Shown here piece by piece: positions 54,348 through 64,000 of a stretch of DNA of 64,000 bases. Numbering within the stretch: the first letter of the stretch is position 1; every line of letters starts with the position of its first letter. The notes beneath the pieces are model-generated. The model did no database searches, was not told where the DNA came from, and was given only the letters and a program-made list of their open reading frames with translations. The position numbers were made by a program, and so were the translations under genes. Origin of the DNA: Centropus unirufus (lineage: Eukaryota > Chordata > Aves > Cuculiformes > Centropidae); NCBI GenBank assembly GCA_013397695.1, contig VYZI01000002.1:4671537-4735536 (forward strand), in the 5' to 3' direction.

Positions 54348-56318
54348 CACAGCACCCTAATTTTTAACATGTAGAGGACTGGTGTATTTTTCTATAGTCT
54401 TTACCTCGAAAATGAGGGCTCAGAAAGTATTTTGTTTAGTTCTTGGCGAAACTGTAATAACACCTCAGATATTCTGTGGAAGTTTAACTAGAAATAAACT
54501 TCCTAATCAAAATACTTCACTGGGAACCGAGAGACCGAGACTCAGACAGGCAATCCTTCGAGTCCTCATTTTAAAGCATATGGATGGAGAAATCCTTCCA
54601 CTTTCTCCGCTAAAAAGCCTATCAGAACCTCATTTGCTCGCCCTCAGCCGACCAAAGCGGAGTTGGGTCTATTTGCTCTTTTTGGGACCGTCCCGCTGCG
54701 GACACCGCTGGGATGGGGGAGAAGGACTTTATCCCTCCCGCAGAGGAGCGGGGCAGCGGTCAGGCCAAATTCAGCACTTTCCCGCCGATGACAGTTCCCG
54801 CTCGCTGTCCCGAAGTGGGGCTCGGCGGCGAAGGCCGACACCGCAGCCCCCCCCGGTTCCATCTGCATCCTTGCAGCAACCCCCGGCCGCTCCACCTGCT
54901 CAGGACGCGGTGCTCCCCTCGCCCGGCCGCCGCCCGGCAGCACCGCTGCTCTGTCCCGGGTGCTCAGTGAATAAACACCATCGTCATCATCAACTTCATG
55001 TTGGGTTTGGGGGGGTTTTAAGCTTTTGGGATGAAGGGAAGAGATGCCCAAGACATCAGGGCAGGGCTGTGTGAAGGGAGGCTTGAATTCACGTTTGGGT
55101 TTTGTGGATTCGCTCAGGGGGTGCAGCAAGAGGACGAGGGCACTGAGAAGCCCCGGGTGGTACCACGGCATGCTTGGGCGTGTAACCTACACACCGGTGA
55201 TCACCAGCCCTCGGACGGCTCTGCGTGCCCCACTGGAAACACGCGTGACCCTCTTTGTGCTTCTGTGTCGCTCTACCTAGGCCTTAGGCTACGTGGGTGA
55301 GCTTTGCCCTGCGGAGGACAGCAGTGCAACGTCGGGATCTGAACTTTTTTTGCTCCCTATGTACCCTTCCTTGCAGCTGTGACTGGGATATCCACAATTA
55401 TCCCTGGCCGAAGGGGATGTTTCATGTGTTTAAACGCTAGTGCAGCAGAAATATTTAGGGCTTGAAAAGAAATTGATGCCTGCCGACCTTTAGAAACGTG
55501 GAGTTTATCTCCTTGCAGCGCTCGGTGGGGACGTTGTGCCGTGGGTGCTGCGCCGTGGCACTTGCGGCACGTTTCCATTGTGCGGGGGTTAAAACTGAAC
55601 GCCGCAGCTTCATTCGTTCATTCATGCTGAAAAAAAAAAAGAAAAGAAAAGAAAAAAGAATCACTCAGGGCAAATCCTCGCCCCGTCGCTTTTGACAAAA
55701 CTTGTCCTGGCGTGGATGGGTCGGGAGCATCGGGGCGCGTGTGCCCCGACGGCGGAGGAGCCGAGCTACGGCTCCTGCCTCCATCGCGGGCACCGTATCC
55801 CGCAGACAGCCCTTCCATCGAGTGCGTCGGGTTTCCCGGGGATCCGTGGAGGTGAAAGCCCCGGGAAGCTGAAGGATGAAATGGAAAGGCACTGCGCACT
55901 CTTTTTACGGCTGAAACTCCCCGCCACCCTTCTTTGTTCTTCCTATATCTGGGAACATTCAAGGCCGTGCGTGTGTCCCCACGAGGAGGACCACGGCTTT
56001 CCGCCTGTGCTGCGAGCGCAAATAAACGCCCGGGTTTCCCCGGCCGCGCTGGCGACACGGGCACCGGGAAGGGAACAGCCCTCAGGGATGCCTCTAACTC
56101 CTGGCTCGAGCCGCTTTCCCAGCCGGGGCTGTCTGCGAGGGGCACAGCGGCCCCGGGGCTGAGCGGGGCGGCTGCGGGGCTCGCCGTGCGGGGTCTGGCA
56201 CAGTGCCGAGCCCCTACGGGGGGGCCGGGTGGGGGTTGGTGGCATCACAGGTGCCCCTCTCAGAGAGAAGGGCTTGCTGCAAATGTCATCAGGGCCTCGC
56301 AGCCGAGCACGGCGCGTT

Positions 56319-56560
56319 TCAGCCACATATGGTGGGTGGATTTAGGTGTCAAAAGCCGACGAATTAGAAATGGTAATTGTCCGTCATTATGGGTGAAACG
56401 CGATCTATCACAACAACTGGAACATGTCTGGGCGCTAGCAAAAATAATTTGAATGATTAGCGATCATTATGGATGTCAAGCCGCGTCCATTAAGTTGTAT
56501 GGAGAAATTATCCTTGACGTGCGAAATCAAACTACAAATACACAGGCTTGGCATTGAGGA
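56319..56560. promoter_or_regulatory. Candidate conserved enhancer, homeodomain-motif rich
   Basis: An abrupt island of about 240 bp with balanced to AT-rich composition inside GC-rich sequence. It is dense in homeodomain cores (GAATTAG, GTAATTG, AATAATTTG, TGATTAGC, CATTAAG) and E-boxes (CATATG, CAACTG, CATGTC-type). TCATTATGG occurs twice, at 56384-56392 and 56464-56472, exactly 80 bp apart. No open frame or repeat signature explains it. This profile is typical of deeply conserved non-coding elements near homeobox genes; conservation itself was not tested. Confidence 0.5.
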
Positions 56561-56688
56561 GACCCTACCCGCTGGGCCGAGGGAGGCCAGGAGCAGCCTG
56601 GCGGGGCGCTGCCAGGGACCGGGAGAGGCGCCGGGGCAGACGAGTGCCCGTGGCGAGGGCTCTGCCCGGAGTCTGCGTGGCCCTCTCA

Positions 56689-56817
56689 GTGAGGGGACAA
56701 GGGAGGGGTTCAGTGGTTCGCAGGTTTTGCAGTGAGGGGACAGGGGAGAGGCTCAGTGGTTCGCAGGTTTTGCAGTGAGGGCACAGGGAAGAGGCTCAGT
56801 GGTTCGCAGGTTTTGCA
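56689..56817 (+). repeat. Minisatellite, three copies of 43 bp
   Basis: Three head-to-tail units of exactly 43 bp (56689-56731, 56732-56774 and 56775-56817). Each starts GTGAGGG and ends GGTTCGCAGGTTTTGCA. Units differ at only a few positions, so the array is young or homogenised. It sits between two candidate conserved elements. Degenerate G/A-rich sequence follows it. Confidence 0.95.
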
Positions 56818-57159
56818 GGGAGAAGGAGGAGAGGGGCAGAGAGATGGGCAGGATGTTGCGGCGGTGGGCGGCTGTCCCGAGCGGCCAGCGGGAACCTCCC
56901 GGAAGAAAGGGCAGGAGAGAAATTCTGGGGAGGGATTCTGAAAGATGCCCCGTGCAATGAATACGTCTACATCTCCCGTAGTTACTCGATCCTTGGCAGC
57001 ACGGGCCGCCCGAGGACCCCTGCCCCGGTTCTTGCGGGAGCAGCGTGCCCCGGCTCCGCAGTGCTGCCCGGCTCGCCCTCGCTCTCTCCTCTGGGAAAGG
57101 CTTTGCCATCCCTCTGAAAACGAGATTCTTCCCGCGGTGAGGTCGGTTTACAAGTAATT

Positions 57160-57600
57160 CCCACTTTGCAAAGGTTGCATACTTTTTTTCCAATATAAAA
57201 TGTCGTTTTCTCCTTTTAAAGCTCTCTTCGCACAGGGAGAGCTTGCAACAGATATTTTTAATTTTTCTGCGCCCTCTCCCTTCGTTTCTGATCCTTCTTC
57301 ATCAAAATCGTTTGTTCGCTAAAACGAAGTGGATATTTCAGTATGACTTGAAGGGGTTTTTTTTCTTTAAATTTATGCCATTGTGACTCCCTGAGCTATA
57401 GCATGTCACGGACACCTGAGCACAGCTTCCCAGGGTCCGCAAGTCCATGGCGCAGACCGCACTTTTTAAAGCAACACGCAAAAGCTTTTTCCTAAGGACG
57501 AGGAAAACCGCCCGTTTCTTCCAGGCATTTTAGTTTTAATTAGTCAATTTTCAGACCAATTAAAGGAGCCTCAGAACCACTTGGCAACATTATAGTTCTG
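57160..57600. promoter_or_regulatory. Candidate conserved non-coding element
   Basis: An AT-richer segment bounded by GC-rich DNA, with a TTAATTAG-type homeodomain site (57535-57543), two further ATTAA/CAATT motifs around 57546-57563, a GCCATTGTG SOX-like string near 57377, and an imperfect inverted repeat around the GTTCGCTAAAACGAA stretch. No coding signal or repeat family was recognised. Enhancer function is inferred from composition and location only. Confidence 0.4.
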
Positions 57601-57703
57601 CCTTCAGAGTGGTGTCTATAGCCAGGGACTGAGCGGATACATTCTTTTCTTGTTGGTACCAGGAAAATGTTCGTAAAGTTCCCCCATTCTGGAATTTTTT
57701 TTT

Positions 57704-57768
57704 CTTAAGAGACTAAAGACTTTTTCTCGTATTATTCTTATTATCTTAAGAGAATAAAGACTTTTTCT
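57704..57768. repeat. Direct repeat, 24 bp with 41-bp period
   Basis: CTTAAGAGACTAAAGACTTT at 57704-57723, continuing TTCT, recurs at 57745-57768 with one mismatch. The spacer is T-rich. It is a local tandem duplication at the edge of a candidate conserved element. Confidence 0.85.
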
Positions 57769-58094
57769 TATTTTCTTTTTAATTCTCCTAGTAAAAGTAA
57801 TCTGTTTGCTTTGTTCTTTTAACAACCCCGTGCCACCACCGTGCAGAACACAGCGGCGGCGACGCCACCTCGGTGAATCCTCTCACGACTTCCCCCCCCT
57901 GCTTCTCGGCGGTCCCCTTCGGGCTGCACACCCTCCGCCCACCCTGCCACTGCCCGCTACCGCACCGGAGTCCTAAAAGGCAAATCCCGGACAGCACCCG
58001 TCCTTCGTTTTCGCTGTCCCAAGCGGAGGAGGATGGCACAAAGCTGGCCATGAAGCCCAAGCAGTGCCGACAGCCAGCAGAGCTGCCTCCCCTC

Positions 58095-58225
58095 CCAGCC
58101 CATGCAGCTTTATTCACACAGTTTGCAAATCTGTATTATTCCCGCACAAGCCAAAAATAATATTAGTCTTCTCCACGCGCATTTCATCCCTAATTATCAC
58201 TCGAGTCCTTTGTGACACAAAGAGT
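58095..58225. promoter_or_regulatory. Candidate conserved non-coding element
   Basis: A short AT-balanced stretch between GC-rich blocks. It contains TTTATTCACACAG, AATAATATTAG, a CCTAATTATCAC homeodomain-type core and a CTTTGTGACAC SOX/TCF-like string. No repeat or coding signal is seen. The call is an inference from composition and motif density. Confidence 0.35.
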
Positions 58226-60979
58226 TTTCCCGGCCGGTTTAAGCGCAGCGTAGATCCATGGGCAAAGTGTTTTAGCCCGACCCGGGAGAACACCGGGGCG
58301 GGGGGCCTGGGGGGTGTCTGGCCGTCGGGCAGCTTTAACGGGGAGCAGATCACCGGCGCCTCAGAGGGTCCTCACACCGCCAGAGCTGAAAGGCAGGGTC
58401 GGGCTCTAAAGCAGCGGACCGGGGAAACAGCGCCTTTCCGAGCCATTCCCGCTTGCAGGATTTGCTTTCCCCACAGAACATTTTAAGACACGAAGAAGTA
58501 ACCCGCAGTTCCCTCCCCCCCCCGCCGCCCTCTGCCCCGGCCCGCCGGCTCCCTGCTCGCACGCTGATGCCGTCCGACCCCGGGAAGCTGAAAATCAGCC
58601 CCTTCTTTGACTTGCCACCCGTTTTATGGTTTTCTGTCCATTCTTGCTCGATGTGGAAGCACTGTTCCAGTTGTCAATCAGCCATATGTGAAAAGGTTGC
58701 ATGTAGCATTTTAAGCTCCTATGCTTTTTTTCTGCTTCTTTATTTTTATTTCTTTAATTTTAAGAAATAAAAAACATGTTTTAAATACCTACGAGCGCTA
58801 TTACCCAGACGTATATATATTTTTTTTAAAAAAAAAAAACCCTGTGTTCCTACTCTGGTGGGAAGAACATCAGTCACCAGTCCTGGTGACAACTTGCAGC
58901 CCTTTGGAGACAGCAGGTAGCCCTGCAGGTCGCCATTCGCCCGTGGCTAACAGCGGGGCAGCCTCCCTGCCATACCTTGCCTGCCACTCTCAGAGCCGAT
59001 CTGCTGCCACGGGAGAGGAGAAGCTTCCCTGGCTCAGATGAGTTTTTGTTGCAGCAAAGGCTCCGTTATTGCATGCCAATAGTGTCCTTCAGGAGCCCAA
59101 GCGCCAGCCTCGTTACTACGGAGTCAGATTTTAGGCAAAAAGCCACGGGAGCACCTGTGAGCCCCAAAACGGTGTAACCTGCGGCTCTGCAGCCACCGCT
59201 GCCCGCTATTATTTTTTCAAAGAGCGCCCCGACAATTTCATTCATTGCCAGCATCACTTGGGATCAGCCTTGTGGCTAACACCTCTTCTGCTCTGGTACC
59301 GAGCTGGGAAAACAGCCGGGGAAAGAGTGGGATGGTTCTTCAGCCGCCCCGAAGGCTCCTGGCAGCGAAGTCAAAACCCTCAACCTCTGGCCGGCTTAGG
59401 ATCCTCTTGGGATCCGGCTGGGAGCTGGGCAGGGCCATATCTGCTGTAGCGGGGAGAGGAGAGCATCCCTCATTCCTGGCCTGTCCCGGGCCGGTGCCGA
59501 CCCTCGACGGGCACCGCGACGTCCTGGAAATGAACTCACCCTCCCGTTCCGCTCCATCCCTCCGGAGAGAGGTTTGCGTGCAGACAGCCGAAATCCTCTT
59601 CTTTTCTTAAAAAATACTAATAATTAAAAAATGACAAATCGTGTTTTAATAAAAAAAACACCCGCAGGTGACAGCCCGCCCGCCCCCGTGGTCCCTCCAG
59701 CTGCCACGCGGAACTGCCCCGGGAAGAGGCAATTGCAGATTCCCGGGGCAGAGGATGGGGATCTCCGGGCAGAACCTCCTCCTCCACTGGCGCCTCTGAT
59801 CGCTTCTGGAGAGGGGAGCGTTGCTCCGGAGCGGAGCGGGATCCCGACGGTGACTGCCGTGAGTCTTGGCTGGGAATTGTTTCATTCGCTCCCCGTCTTA
59901 TCTCGTTGCTGCCCGCAGCAGCGAACAGCGCGAAGGCAGAACCCGATTTTGGGAGGGTTTTGGACAGGCCAGGAATAATAGCATCTCCGAGGATGAGTCC
60001 CGGCGAAAAAGATGCCCTTTATTTCTGCCATTACCGGGCGATAAACCAGATTCCTGGCTGGAGCCACCACTGCCACCGCATTAGGGCTGCCCTGGCCGGG
60101 GAGGTCCGGCTTTTCAGCCGCCTGGCTCAGTCCTCGCTCCGGACGGGCTCGTAGGGCTCCCGACCGACTACGGGCAGGAGCATCCCTGCCTGTGTCTCCA
60201 GGGCCCTCCCTCCAAACGGAGCCGCTTCCTGCGGGCGGTTTGATGCTGCAGCCCCAGGGGACGAGCCGGGAGAGCGGCTTCCCTGTGGCCCACGGGCCGC
60301 GTCGCCTTCCCGCTGACAGGAGAAACGGAGCGGAAAAGTGCCTGCCAGAGCCCCAGGCCTGCCGGGGAGAGGCCCTTAACCTCCGCACCACCTTTGCCCC
60401 CTGCTCCCGGGAGCCCCTGGGAGGCCGGGCAGGTGCTGCGCTGAGCTCAGGCGTCTCCTGCTGCTTCGGCATCGCTGATTCCTACCTGACAAGTGCACGT
60501 GTATCTGTGTGTGCGAGAGAGGAATCGACACGGGGTCCTGGTTTACTGCCCTGCAAGCGAGCAGGAGGTATCTAAATATAGGCAGCCTCCCGGCTGCAGA
60601 GCTGGTCTCTGCGCCTGTGCGAGTGTTTGATACACAAACACGAGCGCCTATGGCGACATATGCCGAGATATACACAATTTACATTACATTTCAACAATCG
60701 AATGTCTTGTAGCTGCGCTAGTTTCTCTCTCCCCTCTTTCTGTTGCAACTGTTTTATCTTCTTTAACGCTGGGAGCTTGTCCGTGGGCGGATGGAAAATG
60801 ATTCCCATACGGATTCGGGGTCCAGGAGAGAGGCCGAAGTTGGGATGTATCGTTTGGGAGATTATTTTTACGTCGCAGCCGTAGATGTGTTGATGAGCTC
60901 AATGTGGGTTCCAGGGGTGTGGGGGAGATATGGAGAGAACGTAAGTGACCTCGGTTTTTCTGATAACTTAAAGAGCTGA

Positions 60980-61330
60980 AAATCCAGACTGATTTTTTTT
61001 CAGCCTCGATAGTTACAATGATGTTACTAGGATTTTTTTCATTAAGAAAAGACAAAATTAGTTAAACTATTTTCTTTATATTTTAAGTCGTAAAATTATC
61101 AATAAAAATAAAAATAGAAATGCCTCAAAATTCCGTTAAAATTCCTTTAAGTTCTTGACTAAATTTTCCTGATACAAAATACTTATGTTTCGCAAGTACC
61201 GGGATATTTCAACGTCAAACGAAGACACACTCGGTCAGTAAATATTCGATATTAAACACAATCTTAAAATTCCAAGTAACTTCCCTCGGATCTTCTTTTT
61301 CAGCAATTTCTGTCTCGACTAAATTGCATC
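60980..61330. promoter_or_regulatory. Candidate AT-rich regulatory element between CpG islands
   Basis: About 350 bp of markedly AT-rich sequence flanked by CpG-rich DNA. It includes ATTAAG, AATTAG, TTATCAATAAA and TTTAAGTTCTTG (NK-like TTAAGT). It also holds CpG-containing A/T words (TTCGCAAG, ATTCGATATT, CAACGTCAAACG) that are unusual for neutral AT-rich vertebrate DNA, where CpG is depleted. This argues for constraint or an unmethylated state. Confidence 0.35.
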
Positions 61331-63299
61331 TCTAGTTTTACCGGATTCAAAGAAAAGTGGTTTGACGCTTTATCCCGCGCCTGCTAACCCAGCGTTACAA
61401 CCCGGGGAAGCTCTAATCATCGGCGCTTTCTCTTCATATCAGGCGGTTCTCTACAGCGCTGCATCCGTCAGAAAGCACGAAGCAAAATAATAAAACACGG
61501 TGAGCTAGGGGGAAAAAAAAAAAAAGTCTTCGAAATAATCCTCTCATTCGAATAAGGAGCACGATAGGAACCGCAACCAGTTCCGCCGAAAGCCACCCGC
61601 ACTGCCTTGCCTCCCCTTCCCCACCGGGGCCAAACCCTCCGCTGGTGTAAATTGTCCCATCAAAGCCCTCGGAGACAGCGGGTCTATGCTGGTGTCGCCG
61701 GGGCTGCAAGCCTCACAAGGGGGCACGGGGCTGCCGGCAGAGAAACAGAGCGGGGGCAAGAAAAGGAGTAAATTCAGCTGTCTGCATGGGGCCCTGCGCC
61801 TGCCACCCAAAACTTTCATTTTCTCATGAGGAAAAGCGGTGGGAAAGGTGGAAGGAAACAGTTTAAAAATGAAAAACTGGTGTGAGGGGAAGGAGGAGGG
61901 GAGAGAAAGAAAGAAAAAAAAAGAAAAACGGTTTCGAGATAGAGCATAATAAACGTCAGTCCTCCTGCATCCTGCATCATCCGAGATCTGCTCTGCCGAG
62001 CACGCTTCTCCCCGGGTCTGGAGCGCTCCTTTCGCCGGCAGCACTGCCGACCCTCCCGGCGGAACCAATCCCAAACCGATCCCCGCCGGTTCCACGACAA
62101 CTGACAGCTCTAGGAGCGGAGAGCTGCTCGCCCAGAGCCGGCGCAGCCCCGCGGAGCTGCGGCCACCGCTCCCCCCTCCGCCTCGCTGCCTCTTCCCTGC
62201 GCGGCAAACGCCGCCAGTCCGCGGCGCTGAGTGCCCGGCTCTGGGAACAGCGAAATAACAACCGGGAATGGCCGGAACGAGGGGGCTGTCGAAGAAACAG
62301 CCCGACCACCTCTTGGGATGGCTTGCAAGGACGGGGATGACGCGGGGCAGGGGCTTTCTCCGAGTCACTCCGAGCTCGGAAGCCTGCGGGAAGCCCGTGA
62401 GGACCCAGCGGGGAAGGAATGAAGCCGCTGGCGATGGAGAACCAGCGACGCCCAGGCAACGCTGCCGCCTGCGAGAGAGGCTCCTCCGGCGCGGAGAAAC
62501 TACCGCGGCCACCACCGGGTCGTGTCCCTCTGAGCGCCCAGCCCTGGCTCTCCCGGGCGGAGCTGCCCGCCCCGTCTGGCAGCGCTGCCCCCCGGGCACG
62601 GCCTCGTCCGGCCGCGGGATGCGCTGCCAGCGCCGTGCCCGCGGCCCGGGCTCGCCGCGGGGCTTGGAGGGGATTCAGTCCAAGGCGGGCGGCTGCCCCA
62701 AGCGGCTGCAGCGGTTGTGTTGGGATACGGACGGCCTCGGCCATTTCGCCGAAGGCGGAGAAGCCCCCCTCCCGCAGCCCGAGCCTCCGCCCGCCCGCCG
62801 TCCCCGGGCTCTCCGCCGGGCTCCAGCGGAAAGAAAACAATCCCCCGACCCACGCGTTCCCCCGGGAGCTGCCAAGGTTTTAAACCGACACAGTCCGCGG
62901 ACAGGGGAAACTGCAGGGCTGCTCGTTCCAGCCCGGCCTCGCTCGGGAAATCGGATGTGATGTCCCCGGGGCTCCTTAGACCGCTCCGCATCCTCACCGT
63001 AACCCAGGCGGCCTCCAAAAATTAAACCAGCGACCCGGCTCTCCGGCAGACGCGGGGATCGCTCCAGCCTGGACACGCGTTATCACATAACTCCTTGAGG
63101 CTCCCTTCCCTGGGAAGCGGAGGGCGAGATCTCCATCAGGCCCCACGATCGCCACCTCCGAAGCTCCCAGCGGAGCCACTGCCAGCATCCATGCCAGCGG
63201 GAAAAGGAGGGACGTGGTCTGAACTGCAGCCTGAAGTCCGCTGCGAGGAAAAAGTCGCTGGGAAAATCCGTGTCCGCTCTCAGAAACGACACAAGTGGC

Positions 63300-64000
63300 A
63301 GAGCTAAGTGTTAAACTAAAGTTTATAAATTAAAAAAAAAAAGTACAGCGGGTAGCTTACAAACATTCACAATTCATCTGAAGTAAATAATCTAGTTGAG
63401 TGCACAGTGCCATTAAAAGAGAAAGGGAGGGGTGAAAAAAAGAAAAAGAAAAAAGCCATGAGTTATATTGAAAGAAAGAGACTGTAATTACATTGCTGAG
63501 CAGATCAGAAATCCCTGCCCCTGAAGGAGAGGTCTGCAGAACTGTAAAAGGCACTGATGGCATTGAAATTTCCTGTTACATCAATTTCTTAAAAAGCCTG
63601 ACAAGAAATATTCACATTGAATATAAAAATAATAACAACTTTAATACAACTGGAAAGTGCGAAAAAATCCGTAGTTTCTCCCTCCCTAACACAGAAAGAT
63701 CTCAGGAAAAAGAGTAAGTCTGTAGCTTCGATATAAGTCTCACCCTTTTATGACAGTTATCCTTTGCCAGGGATCATGTAGTACAGGAATAACATCGGCA
63801 ACAAGAGCAGGGGGGATCTGAAAGAGGCTTCCTTACATTCAGCACCATACAAGGCACACAGTTTGCAACGAGTTGGAAGACCAAGGACTCAAACCGACCT
63901 CAAAAATAATCCTTACAATCCACCGAGGGAGTCCTTGATCTCCTCTTTTGAGCTGCTTTTGGTTTTGAGGGTTGGTATGTTGTTTTTTGGTTTTTTTTTT
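63300..64000. other. AT-rich stretch at right edge, possible 3' UTR or flank
   Basis: No coding frame was recognised. An ATTAAA-type poly(A) hexamer reads on the minus strand near 63638-63643. If NKX3-2 lies to the right on the minus strand, this could be its 3' UTR or downstream flank. No sequence match supports that beyond position. Confidence 0.2.

Larger units (their letters stand above)
54640..63300. other. Cluster of GC/CpG-rich blocks, probable NKX3-2 flanking domain
   Basis: GC- and CpG-rich blocks (roughly 54640-55000, 55680-56320, 56560-57120, 57830-58620, 58870-60620 and 61330-63300) alternate with short AT-rich segments. Clusters of this kind are typical around developmental transcription-factor genes. 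In human, NKX3-2 is the gene upstream of RAB28, so this is probably its flanking domain. No homeodomain coding was seen on either strand. Long open frames here (for example 61544-62599 and 61977-62840, minus) follow from the GC content: they overlap one another and lack domains. Confidence 0.55.

Noticed and set aside
54382..55074. 230-codon plus-strand frame
   Set aside because: It runs from AT-rich into GC-rich DNA with no domain, and shows no splice or promoter context.
61544..62599. 351-codon open frame on the minus strand
   Set aside because: It sits in GC/CpG-rich DNA where stops are rare and overlaps another long frame (61977-62840). It has no domain, is rich in R/G/A/P/S, and ends in a poly-F/S tract from a purine run. 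Treated as a composition artefact.
63300..64000. NKX3-2 3' UTR
   Set aside because: Only position by synteny and a variant poly(A) hexamer support it. No coding or known UTR sequence is visible, so it is kept as a low-confidence region note only.

Overview
This is a vertebrate nuclear genome window, almost certainly avian. Coding sequence is sparse, introns have GT-AG ends, and the promoters sit in CpG islands. Several interspersed repeats carry the avian CR1 LINE signature: the 'TCATAGAATCAYAGAATGG' end seen antisense, followed by text resembling the antisense CR1 ORF2 C-terminus. No prokaryotic, viral, CRISPR or tRNA-type feature was recognised. Most computed ORFs here are chance open frames, and several begin at non-ATG codons.

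The one gene that can be supported is RAB28, on the minus strand. Four coding exons are readable with intact splice sites and compatible phases: exon 1 (39434-39511), exon 2 (32339-32435), exon 3 (27745-27833) and exon 4 (23328-23457). Together they encode the first 131 residues of the small GTPase, through the P-loop, switch I, switch II (WDVGGQ) and the start of the NKxD motif. The remaining exons (about 90 residues and the prenylated C-terminus) were not found in positions 1-23327 and probably lie beyond the left edge. The promoter is a CpG island of about 1 kb with a YY1-type site near the inferred transcription start, an X-box-like (RFX) match and a tandem CACGTG further upstream. The RFX match fits RAB28's ciliary role.

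Layout: 1-23327 is RAB28 intron 4, which is AT-rich, with one CR1 fragment and one unexplained coding-like remnant at 7008-7363. Positions 23328-39511 hold the four exons and introns 1-3, with several CR1 copies. The CpG-island promoter is at about 39040-40140. Positions 40140-54300 are AT-rich intergenic DNA with CR1 relics. From about 54300 to 63300 there is a series of GC/CpG-rich blocks separated by short AT-rich segments full of homeodomain-type (TAAT/ATTA) motifs. In human, the gene upstream of RAB28 is the homeobox gene NKX3-2, followed by BOD1L1. The right third of the window therefore looks like the regulatory domain flanking NKX3-2. No NKX3-2 coding sequence is present, so that gene would lie beyond the right edge. 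This is inference from synteny and composition.

No clearly new biological system was found. The best leads are the candidate conserved non-coding elements at 56319-56560, 57160-57600, 58095-58225 and 60980-61330, a perfect palindromic oestrogen-response-element match at 54335-54347, a three-copy 43-bp minisatellite at 56689-56817, and the unidentified coding-like stretch in RAB28 intron 4.
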